Shown here piece after piece: positions 17,984 to 26,204 of a stretch of 64,000 nucleotides of DNA. The DNA is from Actinomycetota bacterium (GTDB taxonomy: Bacteria; Actinomycetota; Acidimicrobiia; Acidimicrobiales; Ilumatobacteraceae): NCBI GenBank assembly GCA_005790505.1, contig SXUP01000019.1:20587-84586 (forward strand). The letters run 5' to 3'. Position numbers and translations under genes: made by a program. The first letter of the stretch is position 1; every line of letters starts with the position of its first letter. The notes under the pieces are model-generated. The model ran no database searches. It saw nothing but the letters and a program-made list of their open reading frames with translations, and was not told the origin of the DNA.

Positions 17984-18683
17984 CGAACTGGAGCATCCCC
18001 GAATTCCCTTTTCCCGCGCCGTTGCTGTGTGGGCCGCAAGTTATCTCGTGTCAAATATCTTGGCGTTTGTTTTATTCGCGGTGTCGGGGCAGAGCGATGG
18101 TGAGCTAACTCCCATCTGGCTCGTTGCAACAACATCTTTAGTGTTGTGGGTGCCTATCGTTGGTGGCGTTCAGTTTCTTGGAGTTCGCTATGGGCGCGGC
18201 GATATTCGGAAGGATTTTGGGGTTACTTTTTCGTGGCGGGATGCGTGGGGAGTTCCTGCCGGTGTCGCCAGTCAGTTGGTTCTCGTCACGGTGGTGACAT
18301 GGCCCTTCACGCAATGGTTTCCTGACGAATTTTCAAGTGACAAGATTGAACAACGAGCCCGTGAATTAATTGATGCGGCCGCCGGCGCCTGGTTCGTTAT
18401 CTTGGCATTAGTTGTGGTGATTGGTGCGCCTTTTGTGGAAGAGCTGACATATCGAGGTCTCTTGCAAGGGAGCCTTGCAAGACTCATTCATCGGCGAATC
18501 GCCTTAGTCGTCATTGCTATGTTCTTTGCGTGCATTCACCTATCAGCCGTGGAGATACCGGGTTTATTCGCCTTTGCAATTGTGTTGGGGTTGATGCGGG
18601 AGCGGACCGGAAACCTTGGAATGTGTATGGTGACTCATGCGGCATTCAACGCAACGGGATTAATCCTGTTGGTATTGACCTGA
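17958..18683 (+). CDS. CPBP-family intramembrane protease
   Basis: About 241 aa, mostly membrane-embedded, with the CPBP (Abi, CAAX-like) signature in order: EELTYRG (E-E-x3-R), FACIHL (F-x3-H) and THAAFN (H-x3-N), the residues that build the glutamic-type active site. Bacterial members process membrane-associated peptides or proteins; the substrate here is unknown. Start uncertain: ATG at 17958 overlaps DUF3499; an in-frame upstream start at 17874 is possible but antisense to nothing and less likely. Followed 7 bases later by the 815-aa membrane protein, so probably one operon. Confidence 0.85.
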   Translation: MIQIASRGNELEHPRIPFSRAVAVWAASYLVSNILAFVLFAVSGQSDGELTPIWLVATTSLVLWVPIVGGVQFLGVRYGRGDIRKDFGVTFSWRDAWGVPAGVASQLVLVTVVTWPFTQWFPDEFSSDKIEQRARELIDAAAGAWFVILALVVVIGAPFVEELTYRGLLQGSLARLIHRRIALVVIAMFFACIHLSAVEIPGLFAFAIVLGLMRERTGNLGMCMVTHAAFNATGLILLVLT

Positions 18684-18690
18684 GGGACAA

Positions 18691-21138
18691 ATGAATTCTC
18701 AAGATTTTGATGGGTCCACAGACAAGGCTGGGGATGATGTTGAGGTGGTTGATTTGTTCAAAAATGATTCTGCATTGACAGTAAAGTCGGTAACCACAAC
18801 TGCGATTCTTGTGGGTGCTGTTCTGATGTTGCTTTCGACACTTCACCCCGAACTTATTTTGCGTAACAACACGCCGACCGGTGGTGATATGGGCGCTCAC
18901 GTGTGGGGTCCTGCTTATTTGCGCGATGTTTTAATTCCAAATTGGCGAATCTCGGGGTGGAGTATGGACTGGTATGCCGGACTGCCGACGTATCGCTTCT
19001 ACATGGTCGTTCCAGCATTGATGATGGTGTTGCTTGATGTCGTCCTTCCCTATGGCATTGCATTCAAAATTATTGTCGTTCTGGGTCTTGTGACCCTTCC
19101 GATCTGCGCATGGGCGATGGGCAAGTTTGCGCGCCTGGCATATCCGATTCCCGAACTTCTTGCCGTGGCGGCTGTTTTATTTTTATACGACGAAAGCTTC
19201 ACTATCTACGGCGGCAATATCGCGTCAACGATGGCTGGAGAATTTTCTTTCTCCATTTCATTTGCCATTGCATTTTTAGCCTTCGGCCTTTTTGCTCGGG
19301 GCCTTGATGATGGCAAGTATCGAGGACTGGCAGCCTTGGCCATCTCATTAAGCGCACTTTGCCACGGGATTGTTCTCATTTTTGTTTTCTTCGGAGTAGG
19401 GCTGATGCTTTTATTGCGATTAGACCGACAACGGTTGCGGTACGGAGTCACAACAATCGGAACAGCTCTACTCTTGTCGGCATTTTGGGTGGTGCCATTT
19501 TTGGGTGGACATTCGATCATGACCGATATGAAATATGAGCCACGACCAAGTGGCGGCAGTGATTCGTTGTGGAAAATGTTTTTTCCACTCGCCCCCGTCT
19601 GGAATATTTTGTTGGTCTGTCTGTCTGTCGTTGCGTTTGTGGCGTCACTCAGGCACCGACGACTCTTGGGTATCTGGATGGGTGTCTACTGCATCATTTT
19701 GATGATTGGTGTAAAGGTTGCTCAACAAAGTCTGCCCATCATTGGTCTTTTGTGGAATCCAAGATTGTTGCCATTTTTGTACATCTTGCGATACATGTTG
19801 GCCATCATCGGAGCCTATGAAGTGCTGGTATTTCTGCTGAAATTTGTACGATTGCAGCGTTATGCACGATCGGTAGTCACTGACTCTCCTGTTGGGCGTC
19901 CATCTCTTGTGATGAGTCTTAATTCATCGACGCGCGTGTTGTGGGTGGTGACGATATTCGCACTCATCGTGTTGGGATTTCGATATCAACAACTTCCCGG
20001 TGGGCGCTTTGTTACCTCTGGCTCCCAAACGAAGTACGCATGGGGACCTATTGAAATCCCTGCAGCGAGAGGCTTCTCAGATGGCTGGGCGCGCTGGAAT
20101 TTTCAAGGTTACGAAGGAAAAAGTTCCTACGGTGAATATCACGGCATCGTCAAAACGATGCAAGGGCTTGGTGACGACCCAGCGCATGGCTGTGGGCGTG
20201 CCGTGTGGGAAAATAATGGGGAACTAAACAAGTACGGAACCACGATGGGGCTGATGTTGCTCCCATTTTGGACGAAGGGTTGCATCGCTTCGATGGAAGG
20301 ACTCTTTTTTGAAGCCGCCGGAACCACGCCGTACCATTTCGTCACTGCAGCAGCCGTATCAAAACAAAGCAGCAATCCAGTTCGCGAATTGCGTTATGAG
20401 GACAATGATGCCGCCAAGGGAGTTCCGTATTTACAGCAACTTGGCGTGCGCTATCTCATGGTTTTTACTCCTGAAGCAGTTGCCCAAGCAACGACTCAGG
20501 CATCGCTGAAAGAAGTTGGTGTTTCCGGGCCATGGCACGTTTATGAAGTTGCCAACACGCAACTCGTGGTGCCCCTCACCACGCAGCCAGTTGTGGTTGC
20601 GAAACGCAAAGGAGACCAGCGCGAGCGTTGGCTTGAGCTTGGGATGTCGTATTTTCAGCACACCGATGAGTGGGATGCCTTGCCTGTTGCCCATGGTCCA
20701 GATTCATGGCAACGCATCAAAGTTGAGGCAGATCTCGAACGCCGTCAGGGTGATCCAGGTGAACCGAGTCGGCGTGTTGACATCGTTGTTCCGACTGCAG
20801 ACACCAAGATCACCCCAGTTGCTGTCGAGCCGACGAAAGTGACCGAAATAAAAATAGATAATGAATCAATTTCATTTCATGTTGACAAAATTGGCGTGCC
20901 AGTTTTGGTGAGGGTCAGTTATTTTCCAAACTGGAAGTCTCACGGAGCATCAGCACCTGTTCGAGCGGCCCCCAACATGATGGTCGTGATTCCGACGCAA
21001 AATAATGTTCGACTGACATATGACTCATCGGCAACGGACAAACTGGCTTATTTGCTGACCTTTATCGGAATCGCAGTCACGATTTATTTCATTCGGCGGC
21101 CACTTCGTTACGGGGTGGCCATGCCTCCTCGCGACTAG
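18691..21138 (+). CDS. Large polytopic membrane protein, GT-C-like (PTPS-related membrane family)
   Basis: 815 aa. After a polar N-terminus come about 12 transmembrane helices (about 35-410), a soluble external C-terminal domain (about 440-780) and a last helix. The first external loop has GGDMGAHVWGPAYL, where an acidic residue serves as catalytic base in GT-C enzymes, and YGGNIASTMAGEFSFS further on. This matches large membrane proteins annotated as 6-pyruvoyl-tetrahydropterin synthase-related, which look like membrane glycosyltransferases. GAGGG precedes the ATG. It overlaps phosphomannomutase, supporting a polyprenyl-mannose-type donor (inference). Confidence 0.75.
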   Translation: MNSQDFDGSTDKAGDDVEVVDLFKNDSALTVKSVTTTAILVGAVLMLLSTLHPELILRNNTPTGGDMGAHVWGPAYLRDVLIPNWRISGWSMDWYAGLPTYRFYMVVPALMMVLLDVVLPYGIAFKIIVVLGLVTLPICAWAMGKFARLAYPIPELLAVAAVLFLYDESFTIYGGNIASTMAGEFSFSISFAIAFLAFGLFARGLDDGKYRGLAALAISLSALCHGIVLIFVFFGVGLMLLLRLDRQRLRYGVTTIGTALLLSAFWVVPFLGGHSIMTDMKYEPRPSGGSDSLWKMFFPLAPVWNILLVCLSVVAFVASLRHRRLLGIWMGVYCIILMIGVKVAQQSLPIIGLLWNPRLLPFLYILRYMLAIIGAYEVLVFLLKFVRLQRYARSVVTDSPVGRPSLVMSLNSSTRVLWVVTIFALIVLGFRYQQLPGGRFVTSGSQTKYAWGPIEIPAARGFSDGWARWNFQGYEGKSSYGEYHGIVKTMQGLGDDPAHGCGRAVWENNGELNKYGTTMGLMLLPFWTKGCIASMEGLFFEAAGTTPYHFVTAAAVSKQSSNPVRELRYEDNDAAKGVPYLQQLGVRYLMVFTPEAVAQATTQASLKEVGVSGPWHVYEVANTQLVVPLTTQPVVVAKRKGDQRERWLELGMSYFQHTDEWDALPVAHGPDSWQRIKVEADLERRQGDPGEPSRRVDIVVPTADTKITPVAVEPTKVTEIKIDNESISFHVDKIGVPVLVRVSYFPNWKSHGASAPVRAAPNMMVVIPTQNNVRLTYDSSATDKLAYLLTFIGIAVTIYFIRRPLRYGVAMPPRD

Positions 21139-22517
21139 TGTTATTTGGCATGCCACAGACAGATCCAAGCGTTCTTGATGAGATTATAAAGGCATACGAC
21201 ATTCGCGGCACCACACCTGATCAATTCAACGAAGAAGTGGCATTTGCGATAGGGGTTGGCTTTGCAACTTTTGTGCAGTCGGACTCAGTTCTGGTTGCCC
21301 GAGACATGCGCGCCACCGGAGAATCTTTAGCACAGGCTTTTTCCGAGGGAGTGATGTCGTGTGGCGTTGATATTGTTTATCTTGGTCTAGCCAGTACCGA
21401 CCTGTTGTATTTTGCTGCGGGTCGGCTGAATGCTCCAGGAGCAATGTTTACCGCATCACATAATCCTGCCGAATACAACGGAATTAAATTCTGCTTATCT
21501 GGCGCTCGTCCTGTGGGGGCAGACACCGGACTCGGGGAGATTAAAGAAATAGCGCGTGCCGTGATGAATGGTCGGGCACCCCGAAACTCGGCAACACCCG
21601 GCTCCTCAAGCTCGCAAGATCTGTTGTCTGCTTTTGCGGATCATGTGGTGTCTTTTGTCAACATAGATGCACTGCGTCCGATGCGCGTAGTCGCCGACAC
21701 TGCAAATGGCATGGGTGGACTTATCGTTCCGGTTGTATTTGAGCGTCTACCGATGATTGAAGTTGAAGTGATGTATCCAGAACTTGATGGATCTTTTCCC
21801 AACCATCCAGCAGACCCGATACAAACTGCCAATCAAAAAGATCTGATGGCACGCGTCATCGCCGGAGGTTTTGACATCGGTCTCGCCTTTGATGGCGACG
21901 CGGATCGAGTTTTTGTTGTTGATGAACTCGGTAAAGGTGTTTCTGGTAGTACGACGACGGCAATGTTGGCGGCTGCAATGTTGCGGACTTATCCGGGCGC
22001 AACAATCCTGCACAATATTATTTGCTCGCGGGCGGTTTCAGAGATTATTCGCGAAAATGGTGGTGTGCCCGTCCGCACCAAAGTGGGACATAGCAACATC
22101 AAGCAAGTGATGGCTGAGACGGGTGCAGTATTTGGTGGCGAGCACTCAGCGCATTATTACTTCTTGGATAACTTTCGGGCAGACAGCGGAATCATCGCGG
22201 CGATGTTGGTGCTTGCTGAGATGAGTAGATCGGGGCAGCCATTATCGATAGTGCGACAACCATTCGAACGCTACGAAGCGAGTGGAGAGATTAATACGAG
22301 CGTCGGTGATACAACCGAAGTGATCAGCCGCGTTGCAATGAGTTATCCATCCTTTCCTCAAGACACGCTTGACGGCCTGACGGTGGATGGCGGCGACTGG
22401 TGGTTCAATCTGAGACCGTCCAATACGGAGCCTCTATTGCGCCTAAATCTGGAAGCCTCAACTCGGGACATGTGTGATGAGCGTGTGGCAGAGGTTCTTG
22501 CTCTCGTTACCGCCTAA
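21138..22517 (+). CDS. manB: Phosphomannomutase (phosphohexomutase family)
   Basis: Interconverts mannose 6-phosphate and mannose 1-phosphate, feeding GDP-mannose. 459 aa with the four expected sites: phosphoserine loop TASHNPAEYNG (Ser107), metal loop DGDADR (252-257), sugar-binding GGEHSAHYY, and the phosphate loop RPSNTEPLLRL near the end. Starts with GTG overlapping the upstream stop, or ATG at 21150. Phosphoglucomutase activity cannot be excluded. The Trm112-like gene follows 9 bases later, as in other Actinobacteria. Confidence 0.92.
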   Translation: MLFGMPQTDPSVLDEIIKAYDIRGTTPDQFNEEVAFAIGVGFATFVQSDSVLVARDMRATGESLAQAFSEGVMSCGVDIVYLGLASTDLLYFAAGRLNAPGAMFTASHNPAEYNGIKFCLSGARPVGADTGLGEIKEIARAVMNGRAPRNSATPGSSSSQDLLSAFADHVVSFVNIDALRPMRVVADTANGMGGLIVPVVFERLPMIEVEVMYPELDGSFPNHPADPIQTANQKDLMARVIAGGFDIGLAFDGDADRVFVVDELGKGVSGSTTTAMLAAAMLRTYPGATILHNIICSRAVSEIIRENGGVPVRTKVGHSNIKQVMAETGAVFGGEHSAHYYFLDNFRADSGIIAAMLVLAEMSRSGQPLSIVRQPFERYEASGEINTSVGDTTEVISRVAMSYPSFPQDTLDGLTVDGGDWWFNLRPSNTEPLLRLNLEASTRDMCDERVAEVLALVTA

Positions 22518-22520
22518 GAT
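22515..22520 (+). promoter_or_regulatory. -10 box of leaderless promoter for Trm112-like gene
   Basis: TAAGAT overlaps the end of manB and lies 6 bases before the ATG at 22527. It could give a separate leaderless transcript inside the operon. Confidence 0.45.
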
Positions 22521-22526
22521 ATAGGC

Positions 22527-22760
22527 ATGAGTATTGACCGTGCACTTTTGGGCATTCTTGCCTGCCCCAAAGACAAGGGTGCTTTGTTTTACATTGAGGC
22601 TGAATCCTTTTTATACAATCCGCGACTCCATATGAAATATTCCGTGCGTGATGGAATCCCAGTGATGCTGATCAATGAAGCAGAGACGGTGACTGATGTG
22701 GAGAATGACCGCATCATGAGCCTCGTTGCATCGGCTGGACTAAAACCCACCTTTGACTAG
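22527..22760 (+). CDS. Trm112-family small protein, zinc cysteines lost
   Basis: 77 aa. LLGILACPKDKGALFY and YSVRDGIPVMLINEAE match the bacterial Trm112/YcaR family, whose members form a small zinc-ribbon-like fold and often partner methyltransferases. Relatives carry C-P-x-C and a second Cys pair; here only one Cys remains, so zinc is unlikely to be bound. Position between phosphomannomutase and ahcY is the actinobacterial standard. Its partner, if any, is unknown. Confidence 0.85.
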   Translation: MSIDRALLGILACPKDKGALFYIEAESFLYNPRLHMKYSVRDGIPVMLINEAETVTDVENDRIMSLVASAGLKPTFD

Positions 22761-22883
22761 TTCGTCAGTTAGCATTGAGGATTGTTCGGGCTGACTCGAT
22801 CGGAGCCAGTAGGCCCCAGCCCGTTGACTAAAACGTGAAGTGCTTTCGGTCGCTTCGGTTCCACGCATATCAAAGGAGTTCTT
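22753..22883 (+). promoter_or_regulatory. Promoter and structured leader of ahcY
   Basis: TTGACT (22753-22758), 18 bases, then GAGGAT (22777-22782) is a plausible promoter that would start transcription near 22788. The RNA would then begin with a perfect 7-bp helix, CGGGCTG (22787-22793) with CAGCCCG (22817-22823), enclosing GCC-AGTA-GGC. A second hairpin uses CGTG (22834-22837) with CACG (22862-22865) and, inside it, GAAGT with GCTTC. AAAGGAG precedes the ATG by 5 bases. It does not match the SAH riboswitch consensus as I know it. A regulatory RNA is possible; a plain structured 5' UTR is equally possible. Confidence 0.4.
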
Positions 22884-24332
22884 ATGTCAACATTTGCCAC
22901 CCGTCGCGATTATCGCGTAGCCGACCTCAGTCTTGCTCCCTTTGGTCGCAAAGAAATTCACCTTGCGGAACATGAGATGCCAGGCCTCAGATCGTTGCGC
23001 AAGGAGTATGGCACGATCAAGCCCCTCACTGGTACGAGAATTTCTGGTTCATTACACATGACGATTCAGACCGCGGTGCTGATTGAAACACTCGTTGAAC
23101 TCGGCGCCGAAGTGCGGTGGGCAAGTTGCAATATTTTCTCCACACAGGACCACGCTGCGGCGGCAATTGTTGTTGGCCCTGAAGGAACAATGGAAGAGCC
23201 CAACGGGGTACCAGTGTTTGCTTGGAAGGGCGAAACACTCGAGGAATATTGGTGGTGCACTGACCAAATGATGACATGGCCAGATGGCAACGGACCAAAC
23301 ATGATCCTTGATGATGGTGGCGATGCAACAATGCTCGTTCATAAAGGAGTGGAGTTTGAAAAAGCGGGAGCGGTTCCAGATCCAACAACTGCATCGAATC
23401 CCGAACTCGCAATCGTTCTCGGATTACTGCAACGATCACTCAAACAAGACCCCAAGAAGTGGACGACTATGGCAGCGGGTATCAAAGGAGTCACGGAAGA
23501 AACCACGACTGGAGTAAAACGCCTCTACAAGATGGCGGAAAAAGGAGAACTGTTGTTCCCGGCGATTAATGTCAACGACAGTGTGACAAAAAGTAAGTTT
23601 GACAACTTGTACGGTTGCCGTCACTCGTTGATTGATGCTATTAATCGAGCGACCGATGTGATGATTGCCGGCAAATCCGCCGTCGTCTGTGGTTACGGTG
23701 ACGTGGGGAAAGGATGTGCCCAAAGTTTGCGTGGTCAAGGCGCGCGTGTTGTCGTGACCGAGATAGATCCAATCAATGCATTGCAGGCAGCGATGGAGGG
23801 CTACCAGGTCAGCAGATTGGAAGATGTCATCGGCGACATTGATATTTTCGTAACGGCCACGGGTAACGAGGCAATCATCACTGCCGAGCACATGGACAAG
23901 ATGAAACATAATGCAATTGTTTGCAATATCGGACACTTCGACAATGAAATAGACATGGCGGGATTGGCGCGTAGTGGTGCGACTCGTGATGAACTCAAGC
24001 CCGGCACCGACTTGTGGACATTCCCAGACGGTCACGCCGTTATCGTGTTGGCAGAAGGGCGGCTCGTAAATCTTGGTTGCGCGACGGGACATCCCAGTTT
24101 TGTAATGAGTTGTTCTTTTAGTAATCAGGTCATTGCTCAGATTGAGTTATTTAAAAACACAAAGAATTACCCACTAGGCGTATATGTGTTACCCAAGCAT
24201 TTGGACGAAAAAGTTGCGATGGCTCATCTTGAAGCACTCGGAGTCAAATTAACCAAGCTCACCGACGAGCAGGCTGATTATATGGACATGAATCCAACCG
24301 GACCGTTTAAGACTGAGCACTATCGCTACTAG
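22884..24332 (+). CDS. ahcY: Adenosylhomocysteinase
   Basis: Splits S-adenosylhomocysteine to adenosine and homocysteine, keeping methylation reactions running; NAD-dependent, cytoplasmic. 482 aa, the long bacterial form. Seen: [52 protein letters not shown], the NAD loop [16 protein letters not shown], and the conserved C-terminus ending KTEHYRY. A strong AAAGGAG ribosome site lies 5 bases before the ATG, and a structured leader precedes it. The last 26 bases overlap the convergent YczE-like gene. Confidence 0.98.
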   Translation: MSTFATRRDYRVADLSLAPFGRKEIHLAEHEMPGLRSLRKEYGTIKPLTGTRISGSLHMTIQTAVLIETLVELGAEVRWASCNIFSTQDHAAAAIVVGPEGTMEEPNGVPVFAWKGETLEEYWWCTDQMMTWPDGNGPNMILDDGGDATMLVHKGVEFEKAGAVPDPTTASNPELAIVLGLLQRSLKQDPKKWTTMAAGIKGVTEETTTGVKRLYKMAEKGELLFPAINVNDSVTKSKFDNLYGCRHSLIDAINRATDVMIAGKSAVVCGYGDVGKGCAQSLRGQGARVVVTEIDPINALQAAMEGYQVSRLEDVIGDIDIFVTATGNEAIITAEHMDKMKHNAIVCNIGHFDNEIDMAGLARSGATRDELKPGTDLWTFPDGHAVIVLAEGRLVNLGCATGHPSFVMSCSFSNQVIAQIELFKNTKNYPLGVYVLPKHLDEKVAMAHLEALGVKLTKLTDEQADYMDMNPTGPFKTEHYRY

Positions 24333-24948
24333 TTTTCTCTGGCAATTTGAACCAATTAATCGTGACATGGACTAGCGGACCGATCCCGAGGGCAAATACG
24401 AATGTCCCAAATCCAATTTGACCTCCCAGCAGCAATCCGATTGCTATAGCGAGGATTTCCACTAGCGTGCGCGCCAGACGCACACTGATGCCGAATCGTT
24501 GGTGCAATCCAACCATCAGGCCGTCTCGCGGACCTGTTCCGAGTTCAGCGCCAATGTACAAACCACTGCCCACGGCAACCAAAATCATTCCAAGAAAGAC
24601 GTAGCCGACTCGAATCACCAAAAGGCGGGTTTCAGGCAGGAGATCTTGGGCAATGTTTTCTACCAGACCGATTTCCAGAGCATTCATGATCGTACCGATT
24701 CCTGGTCGTTGGCGAAGTGGAATCCAAAGCACCAAGATGCTCAACCCCACAATAATAATGATGGTGCCAAGTTCAATATCGGTGTGTTTAGAGATGCCTT
24801 GATGCAACATGTCCCAGGGGGCTAGTCCGAGTCCACCACAGACAAAACATGCGATTCCGATTCCAAACAAGGCCAGACCCGTCGCACATCGTGTGATGCG
24901 TTCAAAAAGTCTGTCTGCGAGTGGTCGATTGGCGGATGAATCCAGCAT
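24307..24948 (-). CDS. YczE/YyaS-family membrane protein
   Basis: 213 aa with five to six hydrophobic helices. [30 protein letters not shown] and [19 protein letters not shown] are typical of the YczE/YyaS family (related to YitT), whose molecular role is unknown; YczE of Bacillus affects surfactin production. The last 26 bases are antisense to the end of ahcY. Its ATG shares bases with the start codon of the divergent comF-like gene (CATG at 24946-24949). Confidence 0.8.
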   Translation of the reverse strand: MLDSSANRPLADRLFERITRCATGLALFGIGIACFVCGGLGLAPWDMLHQGISKHTDIELGTIIIIVGLSILVLWIPLRQRPGIGTIMNALEIGLVENIAQDLLPETRLLVIRVGYVFLGMILVAVGSGLYIGAELGTGPRDGLMVGLHQRFGISVRLARTLVEILAIAIGLLLGGQIGFGTFVFALGIGPLVHVTINWFKLPEKTSSDSAQS

Positions 24949-25465
24949 GCACTTAAACAGTAGCGAGTGCGATGGTTTAGCGACTGCGCCATTCTTCTAC
25001 GAAGGCGCAATAAGAACTCAAATTTTGAGGTTGAAGTATGCAAATCAGCGACCTATTGCACGGCAGTTGGCACGGTATTTGGTGATTCATATTCAGGAGC
25101 GCATTGGGGGTGTCGGATGTATCGTGACCTGGGCACCGACGCTTCAATCACATCGCCGCAAACGAGGCATCGATCAAGCCGAACTACTTGCTTGGCATGT
25201 TGCACGAGAGTTAGATATGCCTTGTCGCGAATTGTTGATCAGATTGAACACTGAATCTCAAACAGGGAAATCTCGTGCCACGCGATTAGTTCAGCCGTTA
25301 TTCAGGGCTCGTGCCCCGTCTGATGGGGCTGGTGTTTTGGTAATCGACGATGTCATCACAACTGGTTCGACGATGCGAGCTGCGACAGAGGCCTTCCGTC
25401 AGGTTGGTGTCTCAAAAGTATTTTGTGTGGCTGTTGCTAAGACGCGAGGAAGTAGGGCGACCTAA
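24947..25465 (+). CDS. ComF-like phosphoribosyltransferase-domain protein
   Basis: 172 aa. The PRTase loop VLVIDDVITTGSTM and the segment WAPTLQSHRRKRGIDQAELLA are typical of ComF, the cytoplasmic competence protein linked to single-stranded DNA uptake. The usual N-terminal four-Cys zinc module is absent from this frame. I chose the ATG at 24947 because later starts would cut the domain; the frame is open to 24809 but that part is antisense to the YczE-like gene. dprA, another natural-transformation gene, lies near the window end. Enzyme activity of ComF proteins is unproven. Confidence 0.78.
   Translation: MHLNSSECDGLATAPFFYEGAIRTQILRLKYANQRPIARQLARYLVIHIQERIGGVGCIVTWAPTLQSHRRKRGIDQAELLAWHVARELDMPCRELLIRLNTESQTGKSRATRLVQPLFRARAPSDGAGVLVIDDVITTGSTMRAATEAFRQVGVSKVFCVAVAKTRGSRAT
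24957..24962 (-). promoter_or_regulatory. -10-like box upstream of YczE-like gene
   Basis: TACTGT on the minus strand, 8 bases before the ATG. It lies inside the first codons of the divergent gene. Confidence 0.35.
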
Positions 25466-26127
25466 AGTTGGGCCAGAAGACGAGTCTGGGCAATGGCGTC
25501 ACTAGGGTCATCGTCCACGCGGATGCCGTACATTCCAAGTGCATTTGCGGCGTCAATATTGGGTTGCAGGTCATCCAGAAACGCGGTCCGTGAGGGAATT
25601 GCCCCCAGCCGATCCATCGTCAAATGATAAATCGCCGGATTCGGCTTGCGTAATCCGACTTCGTGGCTATCGACAACAGTGTCAAAGATCGCTTCAAAGT
25701 CCATTAACGACCACCACGACTCCCTGAACTCACGCACATTATTTGTAAGCACTCCGATGCGGACATCATCGCTGCGCAATTCGTGAATCAGTTCCACCAT
25801 CGGCTCACTTAAAGCAAAATTAAATGTGATGCCACTAGTTGAGGAAGATTCTGACGCGAGAGATTGAGTCACGGCAACGAGAGGCGTAATTCCTGATTCG
25901 ATGATTGCATCGCGGGTCAGCCGCCTGCATTCTTCCATGGTTATTTCTCCACGCTCTACGCGGTGCCAAGGGTGATCAGAGTCTTGCCCGTATGGACCCA
26001 TGATGATCTCAATGACACGTGCTCGACTGGCTTCCGGAAAACGATTGGCAAAATCGGATGGTTTTCCGTTGCTCATAATGACGCCGCCCAGGTCGAATAT
26101 GACGGTGTCAACCGTGCGTTGAGGCAT
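25462..26127 (-). CDS. HAD-family hydrolase
   Basis: 221 aa, cytoplasmic phosphatase-type fold. Motif I VIFDLGGVIMS lacks the usual second Asp of DxD (D-L-G), as in many epoxide-hydrolase-like or YihX-type HADs; motif II is VLTNN, the motif III Lys lies in GLRKPNP, and motif IV is FLDDLQPNIDAA. Substrate unknown. ATG at 26127 is preferred to an upstream TTG. Its stop overlaps the convergent comF-like stop by 4 bases; secA is divergent. Confidence 0.88.
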   Translation of the reverse strand: MPQRTVDTVIFDLGGVIMSNGKPSDFANRFPEASRARVIEIIMGPYGQDSDHPWHRVERGEITMEECRRLTRDAIIESGITPLVAVTQSLASESSSTSGITFNFALSEPMVELIHELRSDDVRIGVLTNNVREFRESWWSLMDFEAIFDTVVDSHEVGLRKPNPAIYHLTMDRLGAIPSRTAFLDDLQPNIDAANALGMYGIRVDDDPSDAIAQTRLLAQL

Positions 26128-26135
26128 AAGAAACA

Positions 26136-26141
26136 AGTCTA
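26136..26141 (-). promoter_or_regulatory. -10-like box of HAD gene
   Basis: TAGACT on the minus strand, 8 bases before the ATG at 26127. It overlaps a plus-strand TAGCGT (26140-26145), so the two divergent genes may compete for RNA polymerase. Confidence 0.4.
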
Positions 26142-26188
26142 GCGTTTATGATCCGCATGACCGAACTGTCTCGGCGAGTTGACGCCGA

Positions 26189-26194
26189 TACAAT
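26189..26194 (+). promoter_or_regulatory. Possible -10 box of secA
   Basis: TACAAT lies 10 bases before the preferred secA start at 26205. It would give a mRNA with a leader of only a few bases and supports this start over upstream ATGs at 26148 and 26157. No clear -35 box. Confidence 0.35.
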
Positions 26195-26204
26195 GATTAT
26201 CCAT

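Noticed and set aside
22787..22865. SAH riboswitch upstream of ahcY
   Set aside because: The helices are there, but the conserved core I know for this riboswitch is not visible; kept only as an unassigned leader.
23436..24092. 218-aa open frame antisense to ahcY
   Set aside because: Shadow frame of a strongly conserved gene; composition is unlike a real protein.
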